A stretch of DNA of 64,000 nt from assembly GCA_036571765.1 (NCBI GenBank), contig BROE01000009.1:11840904-11904903 (forward strand), in the 5' to 3' direction. Position 1 is the stretch's first letter, and each line of letters starts with the position of its first letter. Below are positions 46,489-58,469 of the stretch, piece by piece. A model generated the notes under the pieces. It saw only the letters and a program-made list of their open reading frames with translations. It was not told the DNA's origin and ran no database searches. This stretch comes from Plecoglossus altivelis (Eukaryota > Chordata > Actinopteri > Osmeriformes > Plecoglossidae). Both the position numbers and the translations under genes were made by a program.

Positions 46489-48102
46489 GCTGATATTTGA
46501 CCTTCGCTCCATGTGATGAACTGGCTAATGACCACGCATGACATTTGACCGCGACACCCCGTCCCTCGAATCCCTGACGCCAAACCCAGACCTACGATCT
46601 GGGTTCACCAAGCGACTCAAGCACTATATCAGTGTGTTGGAGGCGATTTTAAGATCTGCTGTCTACTTATAACATAGGTCAGTGTGTAAGTATTTAATGC
46701 TGACTGTAAAAATGAACAAATAGGTTTAGGAGACTGTCTCCGTCAATAAGCCTCTTGCTTACCGTGATATGAACTTCGGATTATGGAGCATTTTGCCTTT
46801 TGATTTCCATTCTAACTTGTCTTTGGCTGAATCCTACTTCGAGATTAGGAGCGTAAAATACATCTGAGCGAATCTCCCCTCCGAAATATCAACAGGATCA
46901 AACTGTGTAATGCCAGTAGTGAACAGGGCTTAAGTCGGTGACGTGTATTACTGAATTATGTTGCTTTATAATACATTTTGGCCAGCTATTTATATTTTTT
47001 TATTTTTGTTAGGTTCAAAAATCTGGCAAAGAGAGATAGATCAAATGTGCACCACACACCCAATTAACATGTAAAGTAGTCGCATACATACATATACAAG
47101 TATAGCATTTGAATGAAAGAGGACCGTATGATGTTCAGAATGTTGCTCTACATCAAACTGAAAGAACACTTCCATCCCCTTGTTTATCCTCCTCCTTGGT
47201 CAAATATGTTGTCTGTTAAACAAAAAATGTGCAACTGGAACGTTTCTCTTGCTTCTGTTTATTGATCATCTGCTTTGATTGAAATTAAAGGACATCTCAA
47301 TAAGATATGTTTGTATACTTCTTCTTTTTTAAATCATTCCCTGTTGACTTGCGTGTACTGACTCATGTCTAGGATCACACCATTAGATGGCAATATTAAT
47401 TTAATAATAATATTCAATATGAACTCATACTGGATTGTAATTTGTCCAATACAGTATGCCTACGTTATGCAAAATTTAAAAAGTAACTTAATATTTTACA
47501 AATGACTAAACTACAATGTATACTTGTGCAAAAGAGTGTGCAACAAAGTCAGTCAAGTCCTCTGAAAATACATTCCCTCTCCTCGAGTGTTAGAGCGCCT
47601 CCTGGTTGTTCAGAGCTAATCATGACCATAAACAACGTAATTTTATTTCTTAATTGTCCATTTATATGTTTATAGTTGGTATGATACAACGAGAGGATTG
47701 AAGGGCCTTTATGGTATGTGTTCCAAAGGTCCTCTCTTTTCCTGAAATTTCCCTTTTTCGACTCGCCCCAGTTAACTTGAACTCATATAACTAGCAAAAG
47801 TATATGATCACACGCCAATCGTTTTGTTTATAAATCTATGAAAGGAAGTCGTACGACTGCTCCTGGCTGGTGCCGTGGGTTCTTCCCCTTCGCGTGCCCG
47901 AGTATTTGTATAAATGCGCGCACCCGAATCCGCGCTGCCGAAATTTCAAATCATGTGATGCTCGGAAAACCAATGGCATTTGTGCAACAAGAGACGGAGC
48001 GCGTTCACGCTGTTGGAGGAGAAGAGCCGGAGAGAGGTGGAAAGAGAAACGCATCACATATATCAATTTATCTCGTTAATCGCTTAATTTTTTTTAACAA
48101 AA
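46489..48102 (+). other. pttg1ip 3' UTR, spacer and sumo3 promoter/5' UTR
   Basis: No coding exon was recognised. ATTAAA at 47284-47289 is the best candidate poly(A) signal for pttg1ip. From about 47860 the sequence becomes CpG-rich, with TATAAA at 47909-47914 and CCAAT at 47970-47974, placing a likely sumo3 core promoter within 200 nt of its start codon. Confidence 0.55.
47909..47974 (+). promoter_or_regulatory. Candidate sumo3 core promoter
   Basis: TATAAA (47909-47914) sits in a CpG-rich context (atgcgcgcacccg), with CCAAT at 47970-47974, about 130-195 nt before the sumo3 ATG. The CCAAT lies downstream of the TATA, an order that argues against a classical arrangement; transcription may start at several sites in this GC-rich stretch. 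Confidence 0.3.
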
Positions 48103-49803
48103 ATGTCAGAGGAAAAGCCTAAGGTAAGAGGGATTGTCTCTGGAAGAGTTATCCTTGATTATTGCAAAGCGGTGGCTTTCACATTGACGCCGAATCGTTA
48201 CTCAGATGTGCAATCTAAAATGGCCTGGATTGCACGTTTCTGTAAATCGGCGCAATGTTTGTTTCGCAAATGAATGAGAGCCCGCGTCGCAAACATATTT
48301 ATGTGAACCCAAGCATGTTTGAATAATTCGTTAAAAATAATAATAATGGGACACGGGGGGGGGGGTATGTTTTTCACTTGGGTAACGGGATGGTATTTCG
48401 AAAGCATATTCACTGTTCTCGTTTGCGGGGTTTTCTTTGTGGACGCGGGACCACGCTACGTCCGCAACGCAGGTAGCTAGCAAATGCCGCAAAGATAGCG
48501 GCGAAAATGGACTAGGGCTAGGCACACAAAGGTGGCGCCATGATTTGGAAGCTGACATCTACAGCCGTTCCATGTTTGTTTTCTTTACTTTGACAATGGG
48601 GATATTTTCCACAAATGTGATGCAGAACAGCCATTAAGATGGCAGGCTAGCACGCGTTTATTATTAGTATTATAGCATGCTCTAGCCTGCGGTTATCAAC
48701 TACACTACACCTTTTTCCAACGAGGTAGCATCCTCTGAGTGAACACTCAGTTAACGTTATCTAACCTGTTAACTACCTTGTATAGTTGCTACTGTAGAAA
48801 AATAGCCGGTTTGTCTGATCTTTGTACCGGCAGCAATGCACCGCCAAGCAGCAGCAGTTTGCTTTAGGACCCTTGGCCAGCCAGCAGACATTTTTCTCTA
48901 AATGAATATATTAATGTTGTGTGTAGGTTTAGGAACACAATACCAGCACACATGTAAACATGAGTACAGTGCTGCTCAGTTGAGTGTTGCATCCATGCAT
49001 TGATTACACTGTAGCTACAGGCTTAGCCCAAGTTTCCCAAATCATCTCTACTGACTGGTTAACGTGACCGCTTCACTGCTGTGTTCATCAGGAGGGAGTG
49101 AAGACGGAGAACGACCACATCAACTTGAAGGTTGCGGGGCAGGACGGTTCAGTGGTCCAGTTCAAAATAAAGAGACACACCCCCCTCAGCAAACTCATGA
49201 AGGCGTACTGCGAACGACAGGTGAGGTGCCGTCATCGGTCCCCCGTGCCGCACGCACCGCCCCTGGCGCCCGGTGGCACAAAGTCACGTTAGCGGGACGC
49301 TCACCCTGTCACATCGCCCATATCCTCACCCGCCCTCGTCTGTTTGTTTGGGGGGCCGACAGACGGTGTGCGCCAGTCAATATGAGGCGTTGTTGGTTCT
49401 AACCTGCTGCGTTCTTCCCCCAGGGTCTCTCAATAAGACAGATCAGGTTCAGGTTCGACGGCCAGCCCATCAACGAGACAGATACACCTGCACAGGTACG
49501 CTCGGCTAGCCTTCGGACAAGACTTCCTGGCTGGTCACCTCTGTTCATCTCCCACTAACCCTCCCCGACCTCTCAGCATGCCTTTCTGCATGCTCCGGGA
49601 AGATGCTCGGAGACTTTATACTCTGTACTTCAATCTCAAGACCAACCCTATGTTGTTCTCCTCCTGATAAAATCCCTCTCTGTTCCCACCCTGTCTCTCT
49701 CCCCCTCTCCCCCCCCCCCCCTCTCTCTCTCCCCTCACAGCTTGAGATGGAGGATGAAGACACCATAGATGTTTTCCAGCAGCAGACGGGTGGGCTCTGC
49801 TAA
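48103..49803 (+). CDS. sumo3: Small ubiquitin-related modifier 3 (SUMO-3), 4 exons
   Basis: Exons 48103-48123, 49092-49220, 49424-49495 and 49741-49803 give 94 residues. The first codons read MSEEKPK, as in SUMO-3 (SUMO-2 begins MADEKPK), followed by EGVKTENDH, which contains the VKTE acceptor site for poly-SUMO chains at Lys11. The beta-grasp core is present ([53 protein letters not shown]). SENP proteases must remove the two residues after TGG (Leu-Cys) to expose the glycine for the E1 (SAE1/UBA2), UBC9 and E3 pathway. Human SUMO-3 has an 11-residue tail, so this tail length resembles SUMO-2 and the family name rests on the N-terminus and gene neighbours. It acts mainly in the nucleus. Confidence 0.95.
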
Positions 49804-50659
49804 GCTCCTCCCCCCACCTCAGTGATGGCCACGTTCAGACCACACCCTCAGCCACTTCAACAGTTTCTCTCCTCCCATCTCTCCCCTCGGATTTTTGTGT
49901 GTTATTACTTTTGTTCTTGTAAAGACATCTATGGCGGTTTGTGTCAACGTGGGTTAGGGTGAGTGGGGGGGGGGACTCCATTACATGTCTAAAAAGCAGG
50001 CCAAGGTCAGACCTGGGCTGCCATGTGTAGGGATATGTCTCAATAGTCCAGAATTGCTTCCTCCTCGCTTTACCTCAACGTGCGCACTGAGAAAGCACTG
50101 GCCTGCTTAGGTGAATAGTATGAGGTAGATGCCTACCAGAAACCTCACTGGTCTGCCCTTTTCTCTTGAGGAGTGGAGGGGATGAGGGAAGGACACGCCT
50201 CCAGACTATTGATGTGCATGCTCAGTTTGGAGGAGGGACAGTACAAAGGGAATCTTCCCTGACACACAATATGGGACGTTATTATTATTATAATTATTAT
50301 TATAATTATTATTTTTCTCTTTTCTGTTAAAAGTGGGCCAGTGGCCAGTCCCTACTGCTTTCTTTTCAGCAAATCTGCTTTTGGTTTTTACATAGGAAGG
50401 TAATGAACTTGTGGGTGGGAGGGGTGGGGGGAATGGGACTAGGTGGAAGTTGCCCTCATGTTTAAAAATATCTGTTCACGCTTCCCACAAATGTTTTTAT
50501 AACAGATTGGAAGGTAGGAAGGTGGAGGAGTGACTTCCAATTCAAGCATGACATGGGGGGGGGGAGGGGGGGTTAGTGTTCTGTACCCACAGGTCTTGTC
50601 ATGTTATTAGTTTGTTTCTCTACTGATTTGTACATTATTTGTCTTTTACTACTGTATAC

Positions 50660-50665
50660 AATAAA
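50660..50665 (+). terminator. Candidate poly(A) signal of sumo3
   Basis: AATAAA in an AT-rich context with a GT/T-rich stretch downstream (tttggtactcaggttcactg), about 860 nt after the sumo3 stop codon. Confidence 0.6.
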
Positions 50666-51843
50666 TATAGTTTGGTACTCAGGTTCACTGTCACTGCTTT
50701 TCCTTCAGTCTGTTTTGACCTTTCACCTCTCGAGTGGCGTGACCTGCTCATGTCAAGTGTCACTTGGTATTTTGCATTGATACATGTCGCTGCCAGCACC
50801 TTTTAAAAGGCCTCATGCTGCATCACTCAGGCAGGTGGCGCTGTGGAGCCATGCACCTACACCTTTTCGTTCGCATCACAGAAGCAATTGCTTCTTACTG
50901 CGTGCAAGCAGATTGGGAAAATGAATGATATTCTAGCCACAGCAGATATGTGGCTTTCTCCTATCTAACCACATTCAGTATCCACCTATAGTAGACAGCT
51001 GACCCTGAGATCCTGCATTTGACAAGCTGATAAGATGATCCCATTTAACCACGGATGGATCAAAGGGCAAGATTAGCCATCTGGTAGTCAAAACGGGTTA
51101 GAGATATCTGACCCGTCAAGTTTGAGTGCTGGGACTTAGACAACTTTTCCCGTTCGCGATTCCAGTTGTCACTGGAGGGAATGAAGATGGCAGGACTGAT
51201 AGAGAGCACAGCTGATGGACAGGAGAATCATGGAAGAGATAAGCGATATCTGAGGCAGAAGAGCGTGGGCTGGGGGGGGGGGCGGCAGGGTTGTTTACCG
51301 CATTCTAAACGAGCTCAGTCACACCCAGAACAGTTAGCTTGTGAGGCTTGCAACTGATGATGAAATCTCCATTATGAATCAGATTCCCTCAAGTGCCCTT
51401 CCCTCGCCATTACCTCTCCCCTCTTTCCACCTCCTGTCTAGTTCCACCCAATGGATTTCATTACATATTTAGGATGTAATATTGGAAAATCCTTTATGAA
51501 AACATGCCGGGTTGACTTGCATCCGTTGGTGCCAGATGCCAGATTCATAAGAGCCTGTAAAATGCACACACACATATACACACGCACACACTCCCGTCAG
51601 CCTCTCCAACAATAAACTAGGGATATCTGGTAGGATGGTAATAGCTTATCGTATATCCAGCTGAGGATTGACATGCCAGAGGTTACAGGTGCTGTGACTG
51701 CTTTTAAAATTGGTCTTTGTCTTTTTTAGGTTCCTGTAATTAAAAAATACATTTCCTTGAACCCTGATGTTTGGCATACAGCATGAGTTTGCTCTGTGCC
51801 AACACCCTCAAAAAAGCTGTGTACTCTCTTTCTCTTTCTTTCT

Positions 51844-51919
<76 letters not shown>

Positions 51920-52028
51920 TATTCTCGCAGGAGGAGCTCCATCCTAGCCCCTCTGGCAGTAGGTATCTGGCCAGCTACCCCCCCAGAAGAGGAGGTAGAG
52001 GGAGGACTGATTGACAGGCGGCGTAGGT

Positions 52029-52052
52029 ATTTGCATGGCTCTGGTATTTAAA
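52029..52052 (+). promoter_or_regulatory. Octamer (ATTTGCAT) plus TATTTAAA, possible tspear promoter
   Basis: A perfect POU octamer site ATTTGCAT (52029-52036) lies 8 nt before a TATA-like TATTTAAA (52045-52052), about 345 nt upstream of the tspear start codon. The spacing fits an octamer-TATA core promoter. POU-factor control of an inner-ear gene would be plausible, but this is inference from motif and position only. Confidence 0.35.
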
Positions 52053-52394
52053 GGAAGGGCTCTTCAAGAGACAGCAAAGCAAACAGAATCTCCTCTGAGC
52101 GCTGATGCTCTGGAACTCAGCTCAGCTTCGTTTTTAGTACAGTTCTGTTGGGACACATATTCACATAGTCAGGGCCAGTCCCAGATGTTGTTTACTTAGA
52201 CTTTGTTGCACTTTGCGGTGTGGATCTTTTGCTTCTACAGAAGAATTCTTTTTTTTCTGACTGGGGTCTGTCCTGTCTGAGGGCTGATTCCCAAACACAC
52301 GTGCCGTCTGAAGGGACTCATGTTGACGGGGCGAGAGATGAGGCTAAGCTGGAAGTGGGAACATACAGACTGTTAGCGACTGGAACGAGTTGAG

Positions 52395-54555
52395 ATGTTG
52401 TTTTTCACGCTACTGCTGTTGCGTTTGGTTCCAAGGACCATGACCATGCACCAGGGAACAACAACACCATGCACAGGTACTCCAAAAATAAAAGAATGTG
52501 TTTCTGGAAATAAAAGTCAACTTAAGAATGTATGGACTGAATACCAGTCCATCATCACACACACAAACGCATACATTATTTGCATAACATTTTCATGTGT
52601 AACGGTTGAATATACCCTCAGGGCAACATTCCTAAGTGGATTGGTTTGTGGGTGTCATACAGTGAGTGTTGACGTGGGCCAGAACAACAGATTCATAAAT
52701 ACTCATTTGCTTTGTGTGAACACTCAGATATTCTAATGCACGTACAGATTTAAAGATCACTACATTACATAGAGCTTAGATCTCTCTCAAGGCTGTTACC
52801 CATGGCAAAAACACAGTGACTGCCCCTTGTTTGAGACCCTTATCTTAATGACACACACACCCAAAATCCTCACCACCTGAGGCAGTTTCTCGTACAGTTA
52901 GGTGGTCCAGGCCCTCCCACATGCTTGGTGATTGGCTGTTTTATTTACTGCATAATGCAGGGTTTAGGATAATGCAGATGTCCACCTAGACTATCCCACT
53001 GCCTCTGTCTTTCTCACACTCTCTTTCTCCTCTCTCTGTCTCTCTGTCCACAGACCAGCTCCCCTTAGACGTCCTGGCACCTGTAGTCCCAGCAGGGGCG
53101 CCCCCGCCCACCTCCGGGGTACGGATGATCCAGGCGGGGGGTGTGAGGGGCATCCGCTTTTCTCACCCTCACCCTTCCCTCAGCTTCCCTTCCTCCCAGC
53201 TCCTGACGAACTACGACCTGTTCCCTGGAGAGTTCTCCATCGTAGTGACTCTGAAGATCACTCACATCGCACCCAGGGTAAGGGGGTCACAGTGTGTGGT
53301 AGCATCCGAACCCCATTTCTTTCACGATCGTACTTGGACATGCAGTATATTTAGCCTTTTGCAGTACTTTATCGATCCGTTCCTTCCTGTCTTTCAGAGG
53401 AACGAGTATGTATTTTCCGTGGTGGAGGAAAAAGGCGAAGAGAATAAAAATATCAAAAGAGACAGAGGTGAAAGAAGAGATGCAGAACAAAACAGAGGGA
53501 TGAAACCAGAGGATGAGGACACAGGGAGGAAGGAGAAGGATGGAAAGATGGAGGAAGATAAGAAGACCGATCGGAGAACAGAGGGTGTTGGGGATCGGGG
53601 GAGGTTACTCATGGGTGTGCGGTTGTCCAGGGATCGTTTCCAATTTCTATTTCGAGGTCATGCAGGGGTCATGGAACGCTGGGTGTTCCGGGGTGTGCGA
53701 TTGGCTGATAACCGCTGGCACACACTGGTGCTGGCTGCCACTGGTCGCTATGCAAAGCTTACTGTGGACTGTAACACACCTCTGGAACTGTGAGTTCTCT
53801 TGGTTGTTGACCTGTTGTTTTCTAATTGTTTATTATTGTTGTCTTCTCCATCTCATTGTCTCTGGGAGTGTATGTGAAACATGTTTGAAATGTCTTTTCT
53901 GATGCTGTTCAGCGGTGTGCACTCCAGGTCCTTCCCCTCTGATATGGGGACTCAGGGAACAAAGTTCCACATTGGTAGCCGGGGGAGAAGAAAAGGCCTT
54001 TTCTCAGTAAGAGCGCTTCACAATATGAGCCCTTTCTCAGTCAGAAAGACCAGGCCCAAATATGTTTGAACAATCCCAATTACACACAGCGTCTACCTCA
54101 ATCCTGCATGGAGAATGGATTTAATCTTTGTTGTCCCTTCCTATTGTATCAGAAGAGCTGATTTTTATGATGTCAACTACACTCACTCACATGCACACAA
54201 ACTCACGTTTTGTTTTGACATTTGTAGACTAAAAATCATCACCTTCATGGTGATCACGCATGCAAACATGGCCATGTCTCCGTCTCAGGGTCTAGTCCGA
54301 CAGCTGGTTCTGGTGCCTGGATGTGATGCCACCCCTACCGTCTGCCCGTCCTCCAACCCCAGACTGGTAGAGCTGTCCGTGCCTGCTGTGATGTTAGACC
54401 TGCCGTTCAAACATATGGAGATCAGCCTCGCTCTTTCTAGATATGGTACCACACAACTAACCCTGTCAATGACTGCAATCTTTTGTTTCCTTTCCAAAGT
54501 GAAAAAATACAACGTATCTTTGTCTTTGTTGTAAAACATTGTATCTTTGTCTTTC

Positions 54556-54621
<66 letters not shown>

Positions 54622-57524
54622 GCCCTACAGAGGCAGAGGGGCAGGTCTCTGTGGGGCTTGAGCGTAAGTGTTCGTCATCAGTCCGTGGTCAGCTTTGGTT
54701 TAACCCCCTGAGGAAGGGCCTCTACCTCTGTGATGGAGCCGTCTGGGTCCCTATGCTGAAAGGTAGGACCTGATGGAAACTGACTTTTCATTGCCTTTCA
54801 TGGACCCCTATAACTGACAAATCTGTACTGAGCAATTAGTTATGAAACAACTCCAACTTGACTTTACAAGACGCAATCACCCTCATGATGATTCGCTCTC
54901 GACCTCCCTGTTATCAGAAAGTGAACGGCTGGACTATGTTGAAGAGCATCAGGTCCTGCCCACCAGTTCGGAAACGTACGACATTGAGGTAGCAATCTGG
55001 AAAAGATGAATGCGTCAACCAGAGAGCTGTGGGCTGTTTGTTACATTTTGTGTTGCATTCTTCGTGGTTATGTCATATTACAAGCAATGCTCGAACTGCA
55101 CTCTGTATGAAGGTGTTCCACGTGGCTGGCGTGGGTCTGATGGCAGCCATGGCACACAGCTCCTCGGGCCTGGGGTCAGCTGTCTATCTCTGGAGGCACG
55201 GTGGCTTCCAGCTGTACCAGAACATCAGCACCTACGGAGCGCTCTCCTGGAGACACTTCACCATGGGCAAGAAGGTGGAGGGGGACGAGAAGACCTTGCA
55301 TGCACACACACAAACACACACAAACACACGCATACACATGCACACACACACACACACACAGACACACACACATACGTACACACATGCACACGTACATACG
55401 TACAATGTACGTATGTACATACACACGTCACATACACACACACCATGTAAATGTTCACGTGAACACACACACAGACATACTTCAATTTTCTTAAGAATTT
55501 CGTTGTGCTATCATTTCATCAAAGGTGTTTCTGGTGGTGTCTAACTCGGCCGGCGGGCCAGGCGAACAGGAGGAGAAAGCTCCGGAACAGGAGGAGAGGG
55601 TGGAGATGTCTGTTATTTACAGATGGAGTGACAGGAAGAGAAAGTTTGTGCATTTCCAGAGCCTGCAGACACACTGTGCTAGAGACTGGGAGGCTTTCCA
55701 TATCAACAAACACACCTACCTCACTGTAGCCAATCACAGACAAGGTATGAATGAATGACAATAGGATTTGACTGTGATGACAATCTCAAACTAGCACTAA
55801 ATAATGTTTTGTTTATTGAGAGGGTTGGTTTTTAATAGTTAACACTACTAAACTGTATTCTTTCTTTCGAAATGCAGCAACTTGAATGTACTGGTCACCC
55901 CACAGACTGACATAAACGCAGTAATTCCCTCCACCTCCATCTCCCAGGTGATAACAACCACACCATTGACAGTGTGGTGTACAGGTGGAACCCAGGTACC
56001 AAGTCCTTCCAGGTGCACCAGATGCTGCGGACCTCAGGGGCCTACGACTGGGAGTTCTTCACCGTTGGGCCCTATCACTTCCTCGTCGTTGCAAACGCCT
56101 TCGACGGTGTGACCACCCATGTCGACTCTGTCATTTATGTTTGGCTCGACGGCACTTTCCGGGTGTTTCAGACCATTAAGGTGAACTTTGTCCTGTATTT
56201 ATGTGGTGGATGTTTTGATCCAAACTGTGTATAGAACATGCAGCGAATGTGGGACTGATACAATAGACACCCATGTTACAATATACTCACAGGAAAAGGT
56301 TCGAGCGATTTGCATGATACTCCTACATGAGTCAAGCCGCCATTTCCCCATTTAACATCTTTATCAAAGACATTATAATGAGCAAAGCGCTTGTCTGGGC
56401 AGGAGGGAAAAAGGGATGAACTGATGAAAGGGGCAGAGAGAGACGGAGGGAAGGATACACCCTCCACGAGGAGTTAAAAATAGAGTACGTGGCTGAGCTA
56501 AATTTGCTTGTGAGATGAAAATGCTGACAGCGAACTGATAGTGAATCATCCATTTAAATGCAACCACACATGAGGTGCGCCTGTTTGCATATTCCCCGTT
56601 TCACATAAAACCACAGAAGGAGACAGACATTTTGGGGAATTCCACTGTTCTATGTCAGACTTACGTCAACTTTGAGGTTTGTGTTCCTTTGTTGAACATG
56701 CATCCAGTAATCCTCTAAATTGTTGTCTTCCAGACACTTGCCCCCTAAACCCTCATACTGATATCCCTGGTTGTTCTCTCTCACATTCTCACTTCTGCCA
56801 CTTATTTGTATCCGTTTTTCCAGTAACTTATCTCTCCACTGCCTTTTGTCTTGGCTTCCTCATACAGACATTTTGCGCCACGGACTGGGAGATGTTCCAG
56901 ATTGGCAGCAGAGTCTTCCTGGTTGTTGCCAATGGACACAGACTCCATGGTAACGGGCCTAGTCGCTATGCCATCAACTCCACCATCTATGAACTTGACG
57001 TAAACGCTCAGCTGTTTATTCGCTTTCAGGATATTGTGACTTACAGGTAAACACACATACACACATACAAATAACCCACAGCCGGTGTTTTTCACCGACT
57101 CCCTTCATCTGTCTTCACCTCCCATCACAAGTTCCTCCTCTCCTCCCTCAGTGCTGTGGACTGGGAGTTTTTCACTCTAGGGGAGGAAAGTTTCCTGGTT
57201 GTCGCCAACTCCTTTGATGGACAGTCATATTCTTTAAATAGCGTGCTCTACAGGTACTAAAGGGCTGGGTTGATGGGTTGGTGGTTGGATTCAACTCTAG
57301 TTTCATGCTGGACCAAATAGCAATGTAGGTAGTGATTTCTTGCTGTCTGACCCTGATGCTCCATTTGCAGGTGGCAGGGATATGAAGGGTTTGTCCCTGT
57401 TCACAGGCTCCCAACCATTGGATGTAGCGACTGGGAATTCTTCAATTTCAAAGGGGAATCATACCTTATTTACTCCAGTGCTAAAGAACCACTTTCTAAA
57501 GTGTTCAAACTGAAAACTCACTGA
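52395..57524 (+). CDS. tspear: TSPEAR: thrombospondin-type laminin G domain and EAR repeats, 13 exons
   Basis: Exons 52395-52476, 53054-53277, 53398-53789, 53913-54006, 54289-54445, 54631-54762, 54918-54988, 55113-55274, 55525-55744, 55948-56180, 56868-57046, 57152-57253, 57371-57524; 2202 nt, 733 residues, all phases consistent. A short hydrophobic N-terminus (LFFTLLLLRL) suggests secretion. A TSPN/laminin-G-like domain follows (LFPGEFSIVVTLKITHIAPR, DNRWHTLVLAATGRYAKL, IGSRGRRKGLFS, GLVRQLVLVPGCDATP). Seven EAR/EPTP beta-propeller repeats complete the protein, each marked by a DWE or similar motif (RDWEAF, YDWEFFTVGPYHFLVVAN, TDWEMFQIG, VDWEFFTLG, SDWEFFNF). Human TSPEAR has about 669 residues; the excess is mostly a 60-residue charged insertion (residues 112-171). 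Human TSPEAR is linked to hearing loss and ectodermal/tooth phenotypes. Its place beside sumo3 agrees with human 21q22.3. Confidence 0.93.
54557..54620 (+). repeat. CT tract before tspear exon 6
   Basis: About 30 CT units leading directly into tgccctacag, the acceptor of tspear exon 6; it serves as the polypyrimidine tract. Confidence 0.92.
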
Positions 57525-57744
57525 GAATATGTGTGTGACTGAGAGCATATGTGTGTGCTTCAGTTTGTCTCTCTATGTGTTTGCCTCTGTAAAGTCTCTG
57601 AGAATATTTTCAATATTTACAGTAAATGGTAACTTTATTATTATTATTTTGTTCTTCAGTAAACGGAACTGTTTATTTCACATTAGTTACATATTAAACT
57701 AAATTATTTAATGCGTATATTATGCAGTAAGTTTTTCACTGATA

Positions 57745-57750
57745 AATAAA
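57745..57750 (+). terminator. Candidate poly(A) signal of tspear
   Basis: AATAAA in an AT-rich stretch about 220 nt after the tspear stop; it partly overlaps a second weak match (gataaataaattaag). Confidence 0.55.
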
Positions 57751-58034
57751 TTAAGTATTATTAGTAGTAAAGTGTTATGTGAAAAGTCTATTTGTCTCAT
57801 TTTTAGTTTTTATCTTGTAAATCCCGTGTTGGCATTTCCTAGTTTTTGATAATCTGTACGATAAACGAGATTGTATTTTTAAAAATTATTAGCAAACTGC
57901 AAACTGCTGAAACGTTCTCACTAAAAGGCGATTTAACGGAAATGTAGTTTATTTTGTCTAGATATCATACGTTGATAACAGTAAATCACTACAAGACCCA
58001 TAATTCCCCGCTCTTTTCTTTTCCTGGGGGAAAC

Positions 58035-58133
58035 ATGGCTGCCCACTGCTCGTCAATGGTATTTTTATTTTTGACTCGTGTTCTTTCAATTTCGCATCAA
58101 AGGAAAGTTGATAGAGTTTGTTTTCGAGTCTGA
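58035..58133 (+). other. Possible upstream ORF in the usp40 leader (32 codons)
   Basis: The ATG at 58035 is in a good start context (aaacATGG) and runs 32 codons to TGA at 58131-58133, entirely within the predicted first 5' UTR exon. It would only matter if transcription starts upstream of 58035. Confidence 0.3.
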
Positions 58134-58460
58134 TTTACTAAAGGCCACAAGGCGGTGTGTGAAGCGTAAGTAGAATTCGGTTCTGGACCGTTAGAACCAC
58201 GTTACAGAAACCATCGGATCATTTCAGTAACAGCACGGATTCGCTGTTTTCACAGCTGGTTCAGTCTACACCAAATTGACTTTTAAAAGCTGCGATTAAT
58301 TTTCTGGTTTGCCAGTATACCAGCCTACGCTACATTTGGTGCTTCTTCAATAGCACTGAAGGTGAACATATATCTTGTCATCGCTATGTTTAGCCCTGTG
58401 AAGTCTTCTTATTTCAGAGTTAGTCCAACCACTGTCAACCGAGAGCTCGGCAAGACCAAA

Positions 58461-58469
58461 ATGAGATAG
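58461..58469 (+). other. Minimal upstream ORF (Met-Arg-stop) before usp40
   Basis: ATGAGATAG, preceded by accaaa (A at -3), lies 102 nt before the usp40 ATG in the predicted second leader exon. Two-codon upstream frames can stall or recycle ribosomes; whether this one does is unknown. Confidence 0.3.

Larger units (their letters stand above)
49804..52394 (+). other. sumo3 3' UTR, spacer and tspear upstream region
   Basis: No coding exon was recognised. AATAAA at 50660-50665 probably ends the sumo3 transcript, giving a 3' UTR of about 870 nt. An AT-rich repeat (attattattataatt) lies near 50280-50312, a CT tract at about 51849-51900 and a short CA tract after it. UBE2G2, which lies between SUMO3 and TSPEAR in human, was looked for and is not here. 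Confidence 0.6.

Noticed and set aside
53125..53793. Single 222-codon ORF covering tspear exons 2 and 3
   Set aside because: It reads through a 120-nt intron with good splice sites. Homology to TSPEAR on both sides favours splicing, with retention kept only as a finding.
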